Shown here one piece after another: positions 1 to 7,247 of a DNA stretch of 24,747 nt (the stretch's first letter is position 1; the number at the start of each line of letters is the position of its first letter). Position numbers and translations under genes: made by a program. Under the pieces are notes generated by a model that saw nothing but the letters and a program-made list of their open reading frames with translations, made no database searches and was not told where the DNA came from. Location: NCBI GenBank assembly GCA_040226215.1, contig JAVKFF010000115.1:1-24747 (forward strand), in the 5' to 3' direction. Source of the DNA: JAVKFF01 sp040226215. Lineage in GTDB: Bacteria; Pseudomonadota; Alphaproteobacteria; DSM-16000; Inquilinaceae.

Positions 1-118
1 TTCGGGAAATCGGTTTTGACACTCTGGCGTGTGTCCGCAATCGTGTTCTAAAGGATTGGTCGCGAACGAGAATTGGATTGCGATTGTTACTGTAGCCGCC
101 TGATCGGGAGAGACCGCT

Positions 119-1072
119 ATGCTCAGACGCCAGTTCATCGGTACTTCAGCCCTCGTCATCGCCTTGCCGGCCGGTTCCCGCTGGACGGTCGCGCAATCCG
201 CCGCCGATCAGGCGCAGGCGCAGTTCGATCCCCGCACACTGTATTCGCGCGCGCTCCCCGCGATCGTCGCCGGCCGCAGCGAGGTCAGCGCCGATGAGAT
301 CGTCGAGATCGCCAACCGGGACATGTTCGAGGGCCGGCAGGAAGCCGCCACCCGCGCCTTCTGGCGGGGTCTGAATGCTGCCGTGAACGCGCCTGACGGG
401 GCCGAGCGCGTCGCCAACGCGGCCTCGCAGACGCTGACGACGCCGGCCGGCGTGGAGGCCATGGTGGCCCTGTTCCGCAGCCCGTCGACCCAGGCCGCGC
501 GGGGACCCGCCCAGCGCCTGCTGCGGGCCGAGACGGCGGCATACGCCATCCATCTGCTGGCACCGGTCGCCATCAACCTCCTCAACCTCGGTGCTTCGCG
601 CAGCCAGATCGCCGGTCTCTTCGGCGCGGAGTTCGGCGGGGCTGTGCAGCTCGGCATCTCCGATGCCTACCAGCTCGGCCAGATCGCCAACGTGACGGCG
701 CGCAAGTCGGCGAACGGGACGATCGATCTCAGGATCGAGCCGGCCGCGGCGGGCGGGGGCGGCGGCGAGCCGGTACCCGGGCCGAGCACGCAGGGCTTCT
801 TCCAGTCGCTCGGCCGCCTCCTGTCGGCGATCGGCAACTTCTATCTCGACATGCTGTGGAACATGTTCATGGGTGCCGCCGCGGGCGCCGCGCTCGGCAT
901 GCTCACGGGCAATCCGTTGGGAGGCGCCATCGGCGCCGCAGCTGGCGCCGGGCTGGGCGGCTGGTACACCATGGGCAAGTATGCGGTGGGCGCCATCGGC
1001 GGGGTCTGGCTGGGCCCCGATCCGCAGAACCCCGACTCGATCTGCGAGAGCCCGCCGTTCATCCTGTGCTGA
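119..1072 (+). CDS. Exported protein of unknown function with C-terminal glycine zipper
   Basis: I do not recognise a named family for this 317-residue protein. The N-terminus (MLRRQFIGTSALVIALPAG) has two arginines followed by a hydrophobic stretch and a probable cleavage near AQS, so it should be exported, possibly by Tat (RRxF-like). Residues about 30-200 are helix-rich and Ala-rich. A Gly/Pro/Ser linker (about 210-230) precedes a C-terminal segment (about 235-300) with repeated GxxxG/AxxxG spacing typical of glycine-zipper, membrane-inserting segments. The last nine residues carry two cysteines (C309 and the terminal C317). The start is supported by GGGAGAG a few bases upstream of ATG119. 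A perfect TTGACA lies at 16-21, but no convincing -10 follows at normal spacing. A GC hairpin follows the stop. Calling it a gene is secure from codon bias and the signal sequence; the function is unknown. Confidence 0.8.
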   Translation: MLRRQFIGTSALVIALPAGSRWTVAQSAADQAQAQFDPRTLYSRALPAIVAGRSEVSADEIVEIANRDMFEGRQEAATRAFWRGLNAAVNAPDGAERVANAASQTLTTPAGVEAMVALFRSPSTQAARGPAQRLLRAETAAYAIHLLAPVAINLLNLGASRSQIAGLFGAEFGGAVQLGISDAYQLGQIANVTARKSANGTIDLRIEPAAAGGGGGEPVPGPSTQGFFQSLGRLLSAIGNFYLDMLWNMFMGAAAGAALGMLTGNPLGGAIGAAAGAGLGGWYTMGKYAVGAIGGVWLGPDPQNPDSICESPPFILC

Positions 1073-1077
1073 CGGAC

Positions 1078-1099
1078 CGCCCGCCACCGTGGGCGGGCG
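1078..1099 (+). terminator. GC-rich hairpin after the exported-protein gene
   Basis: CGCCCGCC at 1078-1085 pairs perfectly with GGCGGGCG at 1092-1099 around a 6-nt loop, five bases after the stop codon. There is no T-run after the stem, so termination is an inference from its position. Confidence 0.4.
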
Positions 1100-1142
1100 C
1101 CGCGTCCCGGTCCGGCGCGCGTCAGAGGTACGTCGTCGGGGG

Positions 1143-1171
1143 TTGGTCGGCGCGGGGATTGCGCCTATCAC
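1143..1171 (+). promoter_or_regulatory. Candidate sigma70 promoter for the DUF952-pyrD pair
   Basis: TTGGTC (1143-1148), a 17-bp spacer and TATCAC (1166-1171). The expected transcription start, about 1177-1180, falls at or immediately before the ATG at 1181, so the message would be leaderless or nearly so. Confidence 0.45.
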
Positions 1172-1180
1172 CATGACCCC

Positions 1181-1522
1181 ATGGAGATTCTCAAGATCGT
1201 AACGGTGTCCGAGTGGGCACGGGCCAGGCGGGACGGCCGCTTCGCCGGGTCACCGGTGGACCTAGCCGACGGCTTCATCCACTTCTCCACCTGGGCGCAG
1301 GTGGCCGAGACGGCGGCAAGGCACTTCGCCGGCCAGGACGACCTGCTGCTGGTCGTCGTCGATGCCGAGCGTCTGGGCCCGGCGCTGGTCTTCGAGCCGT
1401 CGCGCGGCGGCGACCTGTTCCCGCATCTCTATGGCGAGTTGCCGTTGAGCGCGGTCGAATGGGAGGCGCCGATCGGCCGCGACGCCGACGGCCGCCACAT
1501 CATTCCCCGCCGGCCGGCCTGA
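1181..1522 (+). CDS. DUF952 domain-containing protein
   Basis: A 113-residue protein that matches the DUF952 family along its whole length. The family hallmarks are visible: a DGFIHFST motif (around residues 30-37), the AGQDDLLLVVVDAERLG segment in the middle, and SRGGDLFPHLYGELPLSAV near the C-terminus. The biochemical role of the family is not established; the fold is small and cytosolic, with no signal peptide or membrane segment. The gene ends 25 bp before pyrD on the same strand, a common neighbour arrangement that suggests one transcript. No Shine-Dalgarno is obvious, and the predicted promoter lies so close to ATG1181 that a leaderless message is plausible. Confidence 0.88.
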   Translation: MEILKIVTVSEWARARRDGRFAGSPVDLADGFIHFSTWAQVAETAARHFAGQDDLLLVVVDAERLGPALVFEPSRGGDLFPHLYGELPLSAVEWEAPIGRDADGRHIIPRRPA

Positions 1523-1547
1523 CCGTCTTGCCGGCCCCGCCGACCGC

Positions 1548-2612
1548 ATGATCGACCTCTTCCCGCTCGCCCGGCCGCTGCTGCACGCCCTGCCGCCGGA
1601 ACTGGCGCACGGCCTGACCCTGCGGGCGATGCGGGCCGGGCTGGCGCCGGTCGAGAGGAGGCCGGACGACCCGGTGCTGGCCTGCCAGGTCTGGGGCCGC
1701 TCCTTTGGCAACCCGCTGGGCATCGCCGCCGGCTTCGACAAGAACGCCGAGGTGGTGGCGCCGCTGCTGCGGCTCGGCTTCGGCTTCGTGGAGATCGGCA
1801 GCGTGACCCCGCGCCCGCAGCCGGGCAATGCGGGGCGGCGGCTCTGGCGCTGGCGCGAACGCCGGGCGCTGATCAACCGCCTCGGCTTCAACAACAAGGG
1901 CGCGGAGGTGGTGGCGGCGAACCTGGCACGGCTGCGTCAGCACACCCTGGGCGGGCCGGTCGGCGTCAATCTCGGCCGCAACCGGGACAGCCGGCAGGCC
2001 GGGGCGGACTATGTCGCCGGGGTCGGTCTGCTCGGCCCGCAGGCCGACTACATCGTGGTCAACGTCTCCTCGCCCAATACGCCGGGGCTGCGCGCCCTGC
2101 AGGCGGCCGAGGCGCTGGGGCCGATCCTTTCCACGGTGCTGGAGGCGCGGCATTCCGCCGGCCTCGACTGCCCGGTGGTGGTCAAGATCGCGCCCGACCT
2201 CGACGCCGGGCCGCTGGCGGCGACGGTGACGGCGATCCTCGACGGCGGGGCGGACGGCATCGCGGTTTCCAACACCACGGTCGGCCGGCCGCCGGACCTG
2301 CCGCGGCATCTCGCCGGCTGCGAGGGCGGCCTGTCCGGCCCGCCGCTGTTCGCCCTGGCCACCGAGACCCTGCGCCGGGTCGCCATCCAGGTGGCGGGAC
2401 GGGTGCCGCTGATCGGCATCGGCGGGGTGGCGAGCGGGGCGGACGCCTATGCCAAGATCCGCGCCGGGGCCAGCCTGGTGCAGCTCTACACCGCGCTCGC
2501 CTATCGCGGGCCGCGCCTGGTGGGCGAGATCAAGCGCGACCTCGCCCGGCTGCTGAAGGCAGACGGTTTCGGCCGCGTCGGTGAGGCGGTCGGGGCAGAC
2601 CTGCCGCAATGA
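1548..2612 (+). CDS. pyrD: Quinone-dependent dihydroorotate dehydrogenase (class 2)
   Basis: Oxidises dihydroorotate to orotate in pyrimidine synthesis and passes electrons through FMN to membrane quinones. The 354-residue length and an N-terminal amphipathic extension (IDLFPLARPLLHALPPELAHGLTL...) are those of class 2 enzymes, which sit on the inner face of the cytoplasmic membrane. Visible motifs are NPLGIAAGFDKNAEV and GFGFVEIGSVTPRPQPGN near the N-terminal third, NRLGFNNKG, GVNLGRNRDS, the active-site serine loop VNVSSPNTPGLR (class 2 enzymes use Ser as base), KIAPDL, SNTTVGRP, GLSGPPLF and the FMN phosphate-binding GIGGVASGADAYAKIRAGASLVQLYTA region. It follows the DUF952 gene by 25 bp. 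The window also holds upp, a salvage enzyme of the same pathway, but far away. Full length and apparently intact. Confidence 0.97.
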   Translation: MIDLFPLARPLLHALPPELAHGLTLRAMRAGLAPVERRPDDPVLACQVWGRSFGNPLGIAAGFDKNAEVVAPLLRLGFGFVEIGSVTPRPQPGNAGRRLWRWRERRALINRLGFNNKGAEVVAANLARLRQHTLGGPVGVNLGRNRDSRQAGADYVAGVGLLGPQADYIVVNVSSPNTPGLRALQAAEALGPILSTVLEARHSAGLDCPVVVKIAPDLDAGPLAATVTAILDGGADGIAVSNTTVGRPPDLPRHLAGCEGGLSGPPLFALATETLRRVAIQVAGRVPLIGIGGVASGADAYAKIRAGASLVQLYTALAYRGPRLVGEIKRDLARLLKADGFGRVGEAVGADLPQ

Positions 2613-2679
2613 GGCTTGCTCCGGCCACGCGTCCTTGTCACATACCGGCTTTCGTTTTTCGCGCAACCGAACGGTTTCC

Positions 2680-3564
2680 ATGAAGATCGTGAAAGACAAC
2701 GCCATCCCGGTCCTGGACAGCGTGGCCGCGGTCGCCGGCGACTACGACGCCTTCATCGTCGACCTCTGGGGCGTGGTGCATGACGGGCTGACGGCCTATC
2801 CCGGAATCCTCGACGCGCTCAACGGTCTGCGCCGCGACGGGCGCCGGGTGATGCTGCTCTCGAACGCGCCGCGCCGGGCGGCCACGGTGCGCCAGAAGGT
2901 GCGCTCGGTCGGCGTGCCGGACAGCTTCTACGACCATCTGCTGTCCTCCGGCGAGGCCGGGCATCTGGCGCTGCGCGACCGCAGCGATCCGGTGCATGCC
3001 GGACTCGGGCACCGTTTCTTCCATATCGGCGCGCCCTGGGACGAGGACGTCTTCCAGGGCCTGGACTACGAGAAGGTGGCGGCGCTGGACGCGGCCGACT
3101 GGATCCTCAACACCGGCATCAAGCACATCAGCGAGACCGTCGACCTGTTCGAAGAGACGCTGGCCCGGGCGCGGGATCGCGGCCTGCCGATGGTCTGCAC
3201 CAATCCCGACCTCGTGGTCATGCAGGGCGAGGTGATGGGCATCTGCGCCGGCATGCTGGCCAAGCGCTACGAGGAGCTGGGCGGGACCGCGCACTATCAC
3301 GGCAAGCCCCATCGCGGTGTCTACGAGATCTGCCTGGAGACGCTCGGCAACCCGGCGCCGTCGCGCGTACTGGCCATCGGCGACAGCTTCCGCACCGACA
3401 TCAAGGGCGCCAACCTGATGGGCTTCGACAGCCTGCTGGTCACCCAGGGCATTCATGCCGGGGATCTGACCCGCAACGGCCGGCCGGACGGGGCGCTGAT
3501 CGCCGAAGCCGCGGCTGGGGAGGCGGCGCGCCCGACCTACGCCATCCGCTCGCTCACCTGGTAG
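2680..3564 (+). CDS. TIGR01459-type HAD-superfamily (subfamily IIA) protein
   Basis: A 294-residue class IIA (NagD-like) HAD protein. Motif I is VDLWGVVHDG with the nucleophile Asp28, motif II is MLLSNAPRRA, the motif III lysine is in HYHGKPHRGVYEI, and motif IV is AIGDSFRTDIKGAN. The cap domain lies between motifs II and III. Typical HAD phosphatases have DxD in motif I; here the second Asp is Trp30, as I recall for this subfamily, so an ordinary phosphomonoesterase activity should not be assumed. The start was set at ATG2680 (MKIVKDNAIPVLDS) because the family begins near here; the frame stays open upstream into pyrD, but that part does not resemble the family. No strong Shine-Dalgarno is visible. 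It is 67 bp downstream of pyrD, and its substrate is unknown. Confidence 0.88.
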   Translation: MKIVKDNAIPVLDSVAAVAGDYDAFIVDLWGVVHDGLTAYPGILDALNGLRRDGRRVMLLSNAPRRAATVRQKVRSVGVPDSFYDHLLSSGEAGHLALRDRSDPVHAGLGHRFFHIGAPWDEDVFQGLDYEKVAALDAADWILNTGIKHISETVDLFEETLARARDRGLPMVCTNPDLVVMQGEVMGICAGMLAKRYEELGGTAHYHGKPHRGVYEICLETLGNPAPSRVLAIGDSFRTDIKGANLMGFDSLLVTQGIHAGDLTRNGRPDGALIAEAAAGEAARPTYAIRSLTW

Positions 3565-3571
3565 GCCCGTC

Positions 3572-3588
3572 GCCGCCAGTCAGGCGGC
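3572..3588. terminator. Small hairpin between convergent genes
   Basis: GCCGCC (3572-3577) pairs with GGCGGC (3583-3588) around the loop AGTCA, between the HAD gene and the convergent flavin oxidoreductase gene. The oxidoreductase stop codon is in the loop. A short stem without a T-run, so only a weak candidate. Confidence 0.25.
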
Positions 3589-4587
3589 CGGCCGCACCGC
3601 CATCGAGCCCGCCATCGCCTCGGCCAGCAATTCGTAGGAGCGCAGCCTTGCGGCGTGGTCGTAGACCGCGCAGGTGACGATGACCTCGTCCACCCCGGCC
3701 TCCGCCATGAACGCCTCGAGCCCCGCCTTCACGCCATCGGGCGTGCCGACGAAGGCGTATTTCAGCATGCGCTCCACATAGGCCTTTTCCGCCGGCGTCC
3801 AGAAGCGCTCGATGTCGTCGATGGGCGGGCGCATGCGGCCGCGATTGCCCCGGATCATGCCGGTGAAGGCCTGCTGCTGGGTGGTGAAGAGCCGCCGGGC
3901 CTCCCGCTCGCTCTCCGCCACGACGACGCTGGCCCCGGCCATGGCGTAGGGCCGGTCGAGCTGGGCCGAGGCCTCGAAGCCCGCACGGTAGGCGTCGAGC
4001 GCCGGCAGCAGCGCGTCGGGTGCGAAATGCGAGGCGAAGGCGTAGGGCAGGCCGAGCATGGCGGCGAGCTGGGCGCCGAAGAGGCTGGAGCCGAGGATCC
4101 ACAGCGGCACGCCGAGACCGGTGCCCGGCACCGCCTGGATGCGCTGACCGTCGCGCAGCGGACCGAAATAGGCCTGCAGCTCCAGCACGTCCTGGGGGAA
4201 GCGCTCGGCCGTCGCCGCGTCGCGTCGCAGGGCCGTCAGCGTCGCCTGGTCGGTGCCCGGCGCCCGGCCGAGGCCGAGGTCGATGCGGCCGGGGTAGAGC
4301 GATTCCAGCGTGCCGAACTGCTCGGCGATCACCAGGGGCGAGTGGTTGGGCAGCATGATGCCGCCGGAGCCAACGCGCATCGTCGAGGTCGCCCCGGCGA
4401 CGGCGCCGATGACGACAGAGGTCGCGGCGCTGGCGATGCCGACCATGTTGTGATGCTCGGCAAGCCAGTAGCGGTGATAGCCCCAGCGCTCGGCATGGCG
4501 GGCGAGGTCGAGCGTGTTGACGAGCGCCTCGCGCGGCGTGGCGCCTTCCGTGACGGGGGCGAGGTCGAGGACGGAGAGAAGGGGCAT
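3580..4587 (-). CDS. LLM-class flavin-dependent oxidoreductase (YhbW/MsnO8 type)
   Basis: A bacterial-luciferase-fold (TIM-barrel) flavin-dependent monooxygenase-like protein of 335 residues. It is very close in sequence pattern to E. coli YhbW: LSVLDLAPVTEG at the start, the GYHRYWLAEHHNM motif, GIASAATSVVIG, GSGGIMLPNHSPLVIAEQFGTLESLYPGRIDLGLGRAPGTDQ, and LGLPYAFASHFAPD. The family uses reduced FMN and oxygen on varied substrates; the substrate here is unknown. The start was set at ATG4587 (MPLLSVLDLAP), which matches the family; the frame is open 54 bp further upstream, but that part is Pro-rich and unlike the family. It is downstream of hxlR on the same strand (82 bp), so the two probably share a transcript and regulation. 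Confidence 0.9.
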   Translation of the reverse strand: MPLLSVLDLAPVTEGATPREALVNTLDLARHAERWGYHRYWLAEHHNMVGIASAATSVVIGAVAGATSTMRVGSGGIMLPNHSPLVIAEQFGTLESLYPGRIDLGLGRAPGTDQATLTALRRDAATAERFPQDVLELQAYFGPLRDGQRIQAVPGTGLGVPLWILGSSLFGAQLAAMLGLPYAFASHFAPDALLPALDAYRAGFEASAQLDRPYAMAGASVVVAESEREARRLFTTQQQAFTGMIRGNRGRMRPPIDDIERFWTPAEKAYVERMLKYAFVGTPDGVKAGLEAFMAEAGVDEVIVTCAVYDHAARLRSYELLAEAMAGSMAVRPAA

Positions 4588-4669
4588 CGATACGGGTCCG
4601 GGTGGTTGATCGGGCTGGTCTGCGGGCCGCTCTGCGGGCATATGGGAACGCGGCGGCGCGGCCGAAAGC

Positions 4670-5077
4670 TCAGGCCATGGTGGCGCGCAGATGCTTCAGC
4701 CGGGGGGAGTCGCTGGGCGCGATCTCTTCCTTGGCGGCCCGCGCCTTCAACTCCTCGCCGACCTCGGCGATGGCCTCGATCGCCGGCACGAGGCGGCGGC
4801 CGAGATCGTTAAGCGCGTACTCCACCGAGGGCGGCGAGGTTGACATCACCCGCCGGTCGACGACGCCGCAGGCCTCCAGCTCGCGCAGGCGGGTGGTCAG
4901 CACCTTGGGCGAGATCTGCGGGATGTCGGTCCTGAGCTCGTTGAAGCGGCGCGGGCCGGCGCGCAGGTACCAGATGATGTTGGGTGCCCAGGCGCCGCCG
5001 ATGATGGCCATGCATTCCAGCAGCGGGCAGGCCTTCGGCGTGGCCGGACCCTTGTTCTTCCGCAGTTTGAGCGACAT
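4670..5077 (-). CDS. HxlR-family winged-helix transcriptional regulator
   Basis: A 135-residue HxlR/MarR-like winged-helix DNA-binding protein. The family signature CPLLECMAIIGGAWAPNIIW is at residues 17-36, followed by RRFNELRTDIPQISPKVLT (recognition-helix region) and RLRELEACGVVDRR plus VEYALNDLGRRLVPAIEAI. Cys17 sits where redox-sensing HxlR proteins (YodB, HypR, QorR) carry their reactive cysteine; Cys22 and Cys70 are further cysteines. Members respond to aldehydes, quinones or other electrophiles, so a redox/electrophile role is likely here, but the inducer cannot be read from sequence. The start ATG5077 has a clear GGAGGGAG upstream. It is transcribed divergently from the gst operon with overlapping promoter elements, and the flavin oxidoreductase lies downstream. 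Confidence 0.92.
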   Translation of the reverse strand: MSLKLRKNKGPATPKACPLLECMAIIGGAWAPNIIWYLRAGPRRFNELRTDIPQISPKVLTTRLRELEACGVVDRRVMSTSPPSVEYALNDLGRRLVPAIEAIAEVGEELKARAAKEEIAPSDSPRLKHLRATMA

Positions 5078-5119
5078 CGCGGCTCTCCCTCCTGGTTACC
5101 GCCGGGAAACCCGATAATG

Positions 5120-5148
5120 GGAGTATCATTGAGAAACTAGATTTACAA
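5120..5148 (-). promoter_or_regulatory. Candidate promoter of hxlR
   Basis: On the minus strand, TTGTAA (5148-5143), a 17-bp spacer and TACTCC (5125-5120); GATACT two bases earlier is an alternative -10. The region 5111-5150 is an AT-rich island in a GC-rich background, as expected for promoter/operator DNA. Confidence 0.4.
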
Positions 5149-5170
5149 GGGAAACTGCAGCCCATAGATC
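5142..5170 (+). promoter_or_regulatory. Candidate promoter of the gst-NTF2-tautomerase-cupin-PPOX operon
   Basis: TTTACA (5142-5147), a 17-bp spacer and TAGATC (5165-5170). The -35 overlaps the -35 of the divergent hxlR promoter (5148-5143), so one bound HxlR dimer could control both directions. Confidence 0.45.
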
Positions 5171-5217
5171 AGTCGTCGAGGCCGGCCTTCCTCACCCCTC
5201 AACAAGGAAGCCAATCG

Positions 5218-5832
5218 ATGAAGCTCTACTATTCGCCAGGCACCTGCTCGCTGGCGGTGCACATCGCGCTCAGGGAGATCGATGCCGAGTTCGACCTGGA
5301 GAAGGTCGATCTCGCCGCCAAGCGCACCGAGGCCGGGGATGACTTCAACGCCATCAATCCGAACGGCTACGTGCCGACGCTGCGGCTCGACGACGGCGAG
5401 ATCCTGTTCGAGGCACCGGCGGTGCTGCAGTACATCGCCGACAGCCGGCCCGAGCGGGCGCTGGCGCCGGCGGCGGGCAGCCTGGACCGGGTGCGCCTGC
5501 AGCAATACCTGAACTACACCGCCTCGGAACTGCACAAGTCGTTCAGTCCCTTCTTCGCCGCCACCAAGCCGGAAGGCGTCTGGCGGGAAGCGGCGCTGGC
5601 CAAGCTGCACCGGCGGTTCGACTATCTCGACCGCCTGCTGGCGGACGGCCGGGAGTACCTCATGGGCGACACCTTCACGGTGGCCGACGCCTATACCTTC
5701 GTCGTCGCCTCCTGGGCCGATCCGGTGGGCATCGGCCTGGAGAACTGGCCGCATGTGAAGGCCTATGTCGAGCGGGTGTCCCGGCGCCCGCAGGTGCGCG
5801 CGGCCATGCAGCGCGAAGGGCTGATCCACTGA
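5218..5832 (+). CDS. gstA: Beta-class glutathione S-transferase
   Basis: A 204-residue cytosolic GST with clear similarity to E. coli GstA: MKLYYSPGTCSLAVHIALRE at the N-terminus, NPNGYVPTLRLDDG (cis-Pro loop), EAPAVLQYIADSRPE (glutathione-binding), NYTASELHKSF and FTVADAYTFVVASWAD. The two hallmark residues of the bacterial beta class are present: Cys10, which forms the mixed disulfide with glutathione, and His106. The family conjugates or reduces electrophiles such as quinones and halogenated aromatics. The start is fixed by AAGGAAG upstream of ATG5218. It is first in a rightward run of five genes and is divergent from hxlR, which probably regulates it. A GC hairpin separates it from the next gene. 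Confidence 0.95.
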   Translation: MKLYYSPGTCSLAVHIALREIDAEFDLEKVDLAAKRTEAGDDFNAINPNGYVPTLRLDDGEILFEAPAVLQYIADSRPERALAPAAGSLDRVRLQQYLNYTASELHKSFSPFFAATKPEGVWREAALAKLHRRFDYLDRLLADGREYLMGDTFTVADAYTFVVASWADPVGIGLENWPHVKAYVERVSRRPQVRAAMQREGLIH

Positions 5833-5855
5833 ACGTCCCGTGATCGGGTGGGCGG

Positions 5856-5873
5856 GGGGACGGGCCTGTCCCC
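5856..5873 (+). other. Intercistronic GC hairpin after gst
   Basis: GGGGAC (5856-5861) pairs with GTCCCC (5868-5873) around a 6-nt loop, within the 71-bp gap between gst and the NTF2-like gene. Flanking G- and C-rich tracts may extend it. There is no T-run. It could attenuate or stabilise the upstream message; the role is inferred from position only. Confidence 0.35.
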
Positions 5874-5903
5874 GGCTCCCCGCCGCACCGCAAGGAGGAT
5901 GCA

Positions 5904-6335
5904 ATGCCAGGCGATTTCGACGCCATCACCGACCTCTTGCAGACCTATTTCGACGGCCTCTATCTCAGCGACGTCGACCGGCTGGCCCGGGTGTTCCATC
6001 CGCGGGCCCGTTACGTCACCGCCAGCGGCGAGGACCTGGTCGACCTGTCGATGGCGGAATATTTCGCCATCGTGGCCGCACGACCGTCGCCGGCCAGCCG
6101 ACGCGAACTTCGCCAGGACCGGATCGTCGCCATCGCCTTCGCCGGGCCGAGGACGGCGTTCGCCCGTGTCAACTGCGCCATCGGCGAGCGTGCCTTCACC
6201 GACTTCCTGACCCTGGTCCGGGATGCCGGGGCGTGGCGCATCATCGCCAAGGTCTTCCACTACGATATCATCAGTCCCGGACCGGCCGCCTCGACCGCCA
6301 GGGCGAAAGCGGAGATGTCCGATGCCCTACGTTAA
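5904..6335 (+). CDS. NTF2-like (SnoaL / lumazine-binding-like) protein
   Basis: A 143-residue protein with the pattern of the NTF2-like superfamily, closest to the group called 'putative lumazine-binding': DAITDLLQTYFDGLYLSDVDRLARVFHPRARYV at the N-terminus, a Glu/Asp-rich middle, AFARVNCAIGERAFTDFLTLVRDAGAWRIIAKVFHYD near the end. These cone-shaped alpha+beta proteins bind or isomerise small hydrophobic molecules; the substrate cannot be told. A strong AAGGAGGA precedes ATG5904. Its last 14 bp overlap the tautomerase gene, so the two are likely translationally coupled. It sits in the GST-led operon, which suggests a role in handling the same electrophilic compound. Confidence 0.85.
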   Translation: MPGDFDAITDLLQTYFDGLYLSDVDRLARVFHPRARYVTASGEDLVDLSMAEYFAIVAARPSPASRRELRQDRIVAIAFAGPRTAFARVNCAIGERAFTDFLTLVRDAGAWRIIAKVFHYDIISPGPAASTARAKAEMSDALR

Positions 6336-6534
6336 CATCAAGATCACCCGCGAGGGCGCGACGCCCGAACAGAAGGCCGCCCTGATCAAGGGCGCGACCG
6401 ATCTGCTGGCCGATGTGCTCGGCAAGAACCCGTCCACCACGGTGGTCGTCATCGACGAGGTGGAGATGCCCGACTGGGGCATCGGCGGCCTGCCGGTGGA
6501 GGATTTCCGGCGCCGCGCGGCGGCGGGCGGTTGA
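6322..6534 (+). CDS. 4-oxalocrotonate tautomerase family protein
   Basis: A 70-residue member of the 4-oxalocrotonate tautomerase (2-hydroxymuconate tautomerase) family. After Met removal Pro is residue 1, the catalytic base in this superfamily (MPYVNIKITREGATPEQK). STTVVVIDEVEMPDWGIGGLP is the conserved region containing the GIGG turn. Such enzymes are small homo-oligomers that isomerise unsaturated keto-acids or act as promiscuous tautomerases or dehalogenases. The start was set at ATG6322 because Pro must be second; the frame is open upstream, but that part is not homologous. The start overlaps the end of the NTF2-like gene by 14 bp, and the cupin gene begins 4 bp after its stop. No meta-cleavage pathway genes are present, so the physiological substrate is open. 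Confidence 0.92.
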   Translation: MPYVNIKITREGATPEQKAALIKGATDLLADVLGKNPSTTVVVIDEVEMPDWGIGGLPVEDFRRRAAAGG

Positions 6535-6538
6535 GGCG

Positions 6539-7219
6539 ATGCGCGTCAACGCCGATTTCAGCCGTCCGGCCGTGGTGCACGCCGCCGGGCTCGACTGGAT
6601 CGCTTCGCCCATGCCCGGCGTCGAGCGCAAGATGCTGGACCGGGTCGGCGGGGAGGTGGCGAGGGCCACCTCCCTCGTGCGCTACGCGCCGGGCAGCGAC
6701 TTCTCCCCCCACACCCATGGCGGCGGCGAGGAGTTCCTGGTGCTCGACGGCATCTTCCAGGACGAGCGCGGCGACTACCCCGCCGGTACCTATGTGCGCA
6801 ACCCGCCCACCTCGCGCCACCGGCCGGGATCGAGCGAGGGCTGCACCATCCTGGTCAAGCTCTGGCAGTTCGATCCCGACGACCGGCAAAAGGTCGTCCT
6901 CGACGCCGACGGGAGCGCGTTCCATAGGCCTGAGGATCGCCCTGGCGTCGCCATGGCCGTTCTGCACGCCGACGGCCGGGAGGAGGTGCGGGTCGAGCGG
7001 TGGGACCCGGGCGCGCGAATCGACGTCCAGGCGCCGGGCGGCCTGGAACTGCTCGTCCTCGACGGCGGGTTCGCCTGGCGGGATGAGGACTTCATCCGCC
7101 AGTCCTGGCTGCGCCTGCCCGTCGGCAGCCGCCTCGAGGCCGTGGCGGCGCCGCACGGCGCCCGCATCTGGCTGAAGGAAGGCCATTTGCGCTTCGCCGA
7201 CGCCGACGCGCCGGCCTGA
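6539..7219 (+). CDS. ChrR-type cupin domain protein (bicupin, no anti-sigma domain)
   Basis: A 226-residue protein with an N-terminal cupin of the kind found in the C-terminal half of the anti-sigma factor ChrR: PHTHGGGEEFLVLDG, FQDERGDYPAGTYVRNPP, SRHRPGSSEGCTILVKLWQF. Putative metal ligands His58, His60, Glu64 and His94 keep the HxHx3E...x29H spacing of ChrR. Residues about 150-220 form a second, degenerate cupin with no metal ligands. In ChrR the cupin is needed for the singlet-oxygen response; here the zinc-binding anti-sigma domain is absent and no ECF sigma gene is in the window, so this is more likely an enzyme or sensor-like metal protein of the operon. ATG6539 starts 4 bp after the tautomerase stop (coupled translation). 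Confidence 0.88.
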   Translation: MRVNADFSRPAVVHAAGLDWIASPMPGVERKMLDRVGGEVARATSLVRYAPGSDFSPHTHGGGEEFLVLDGIFQDERGDYPAGTYVRNPPTSRHRPGSSEGCTILVKLWQFDPDDRQKVVLDADGSAFHRPEDRPGVAMAVLHADGREEVRVERWDPGARIDVQAPGGLELLVLDGGFAWRDEDFIRQSWLRLPVGSRLEAVAAPHGARIWLKEGHLRFADADAPA

Positions 7220-7247
7220 CACGCATCTCAGAACAGGAACCGATCCG

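Noticed and set aside
1500..2705. Leftward 401-codon frame opposite pyrD
   Set aside because: Low-complexity antisense translation; pyrD motifs on the plus strand are decisive.
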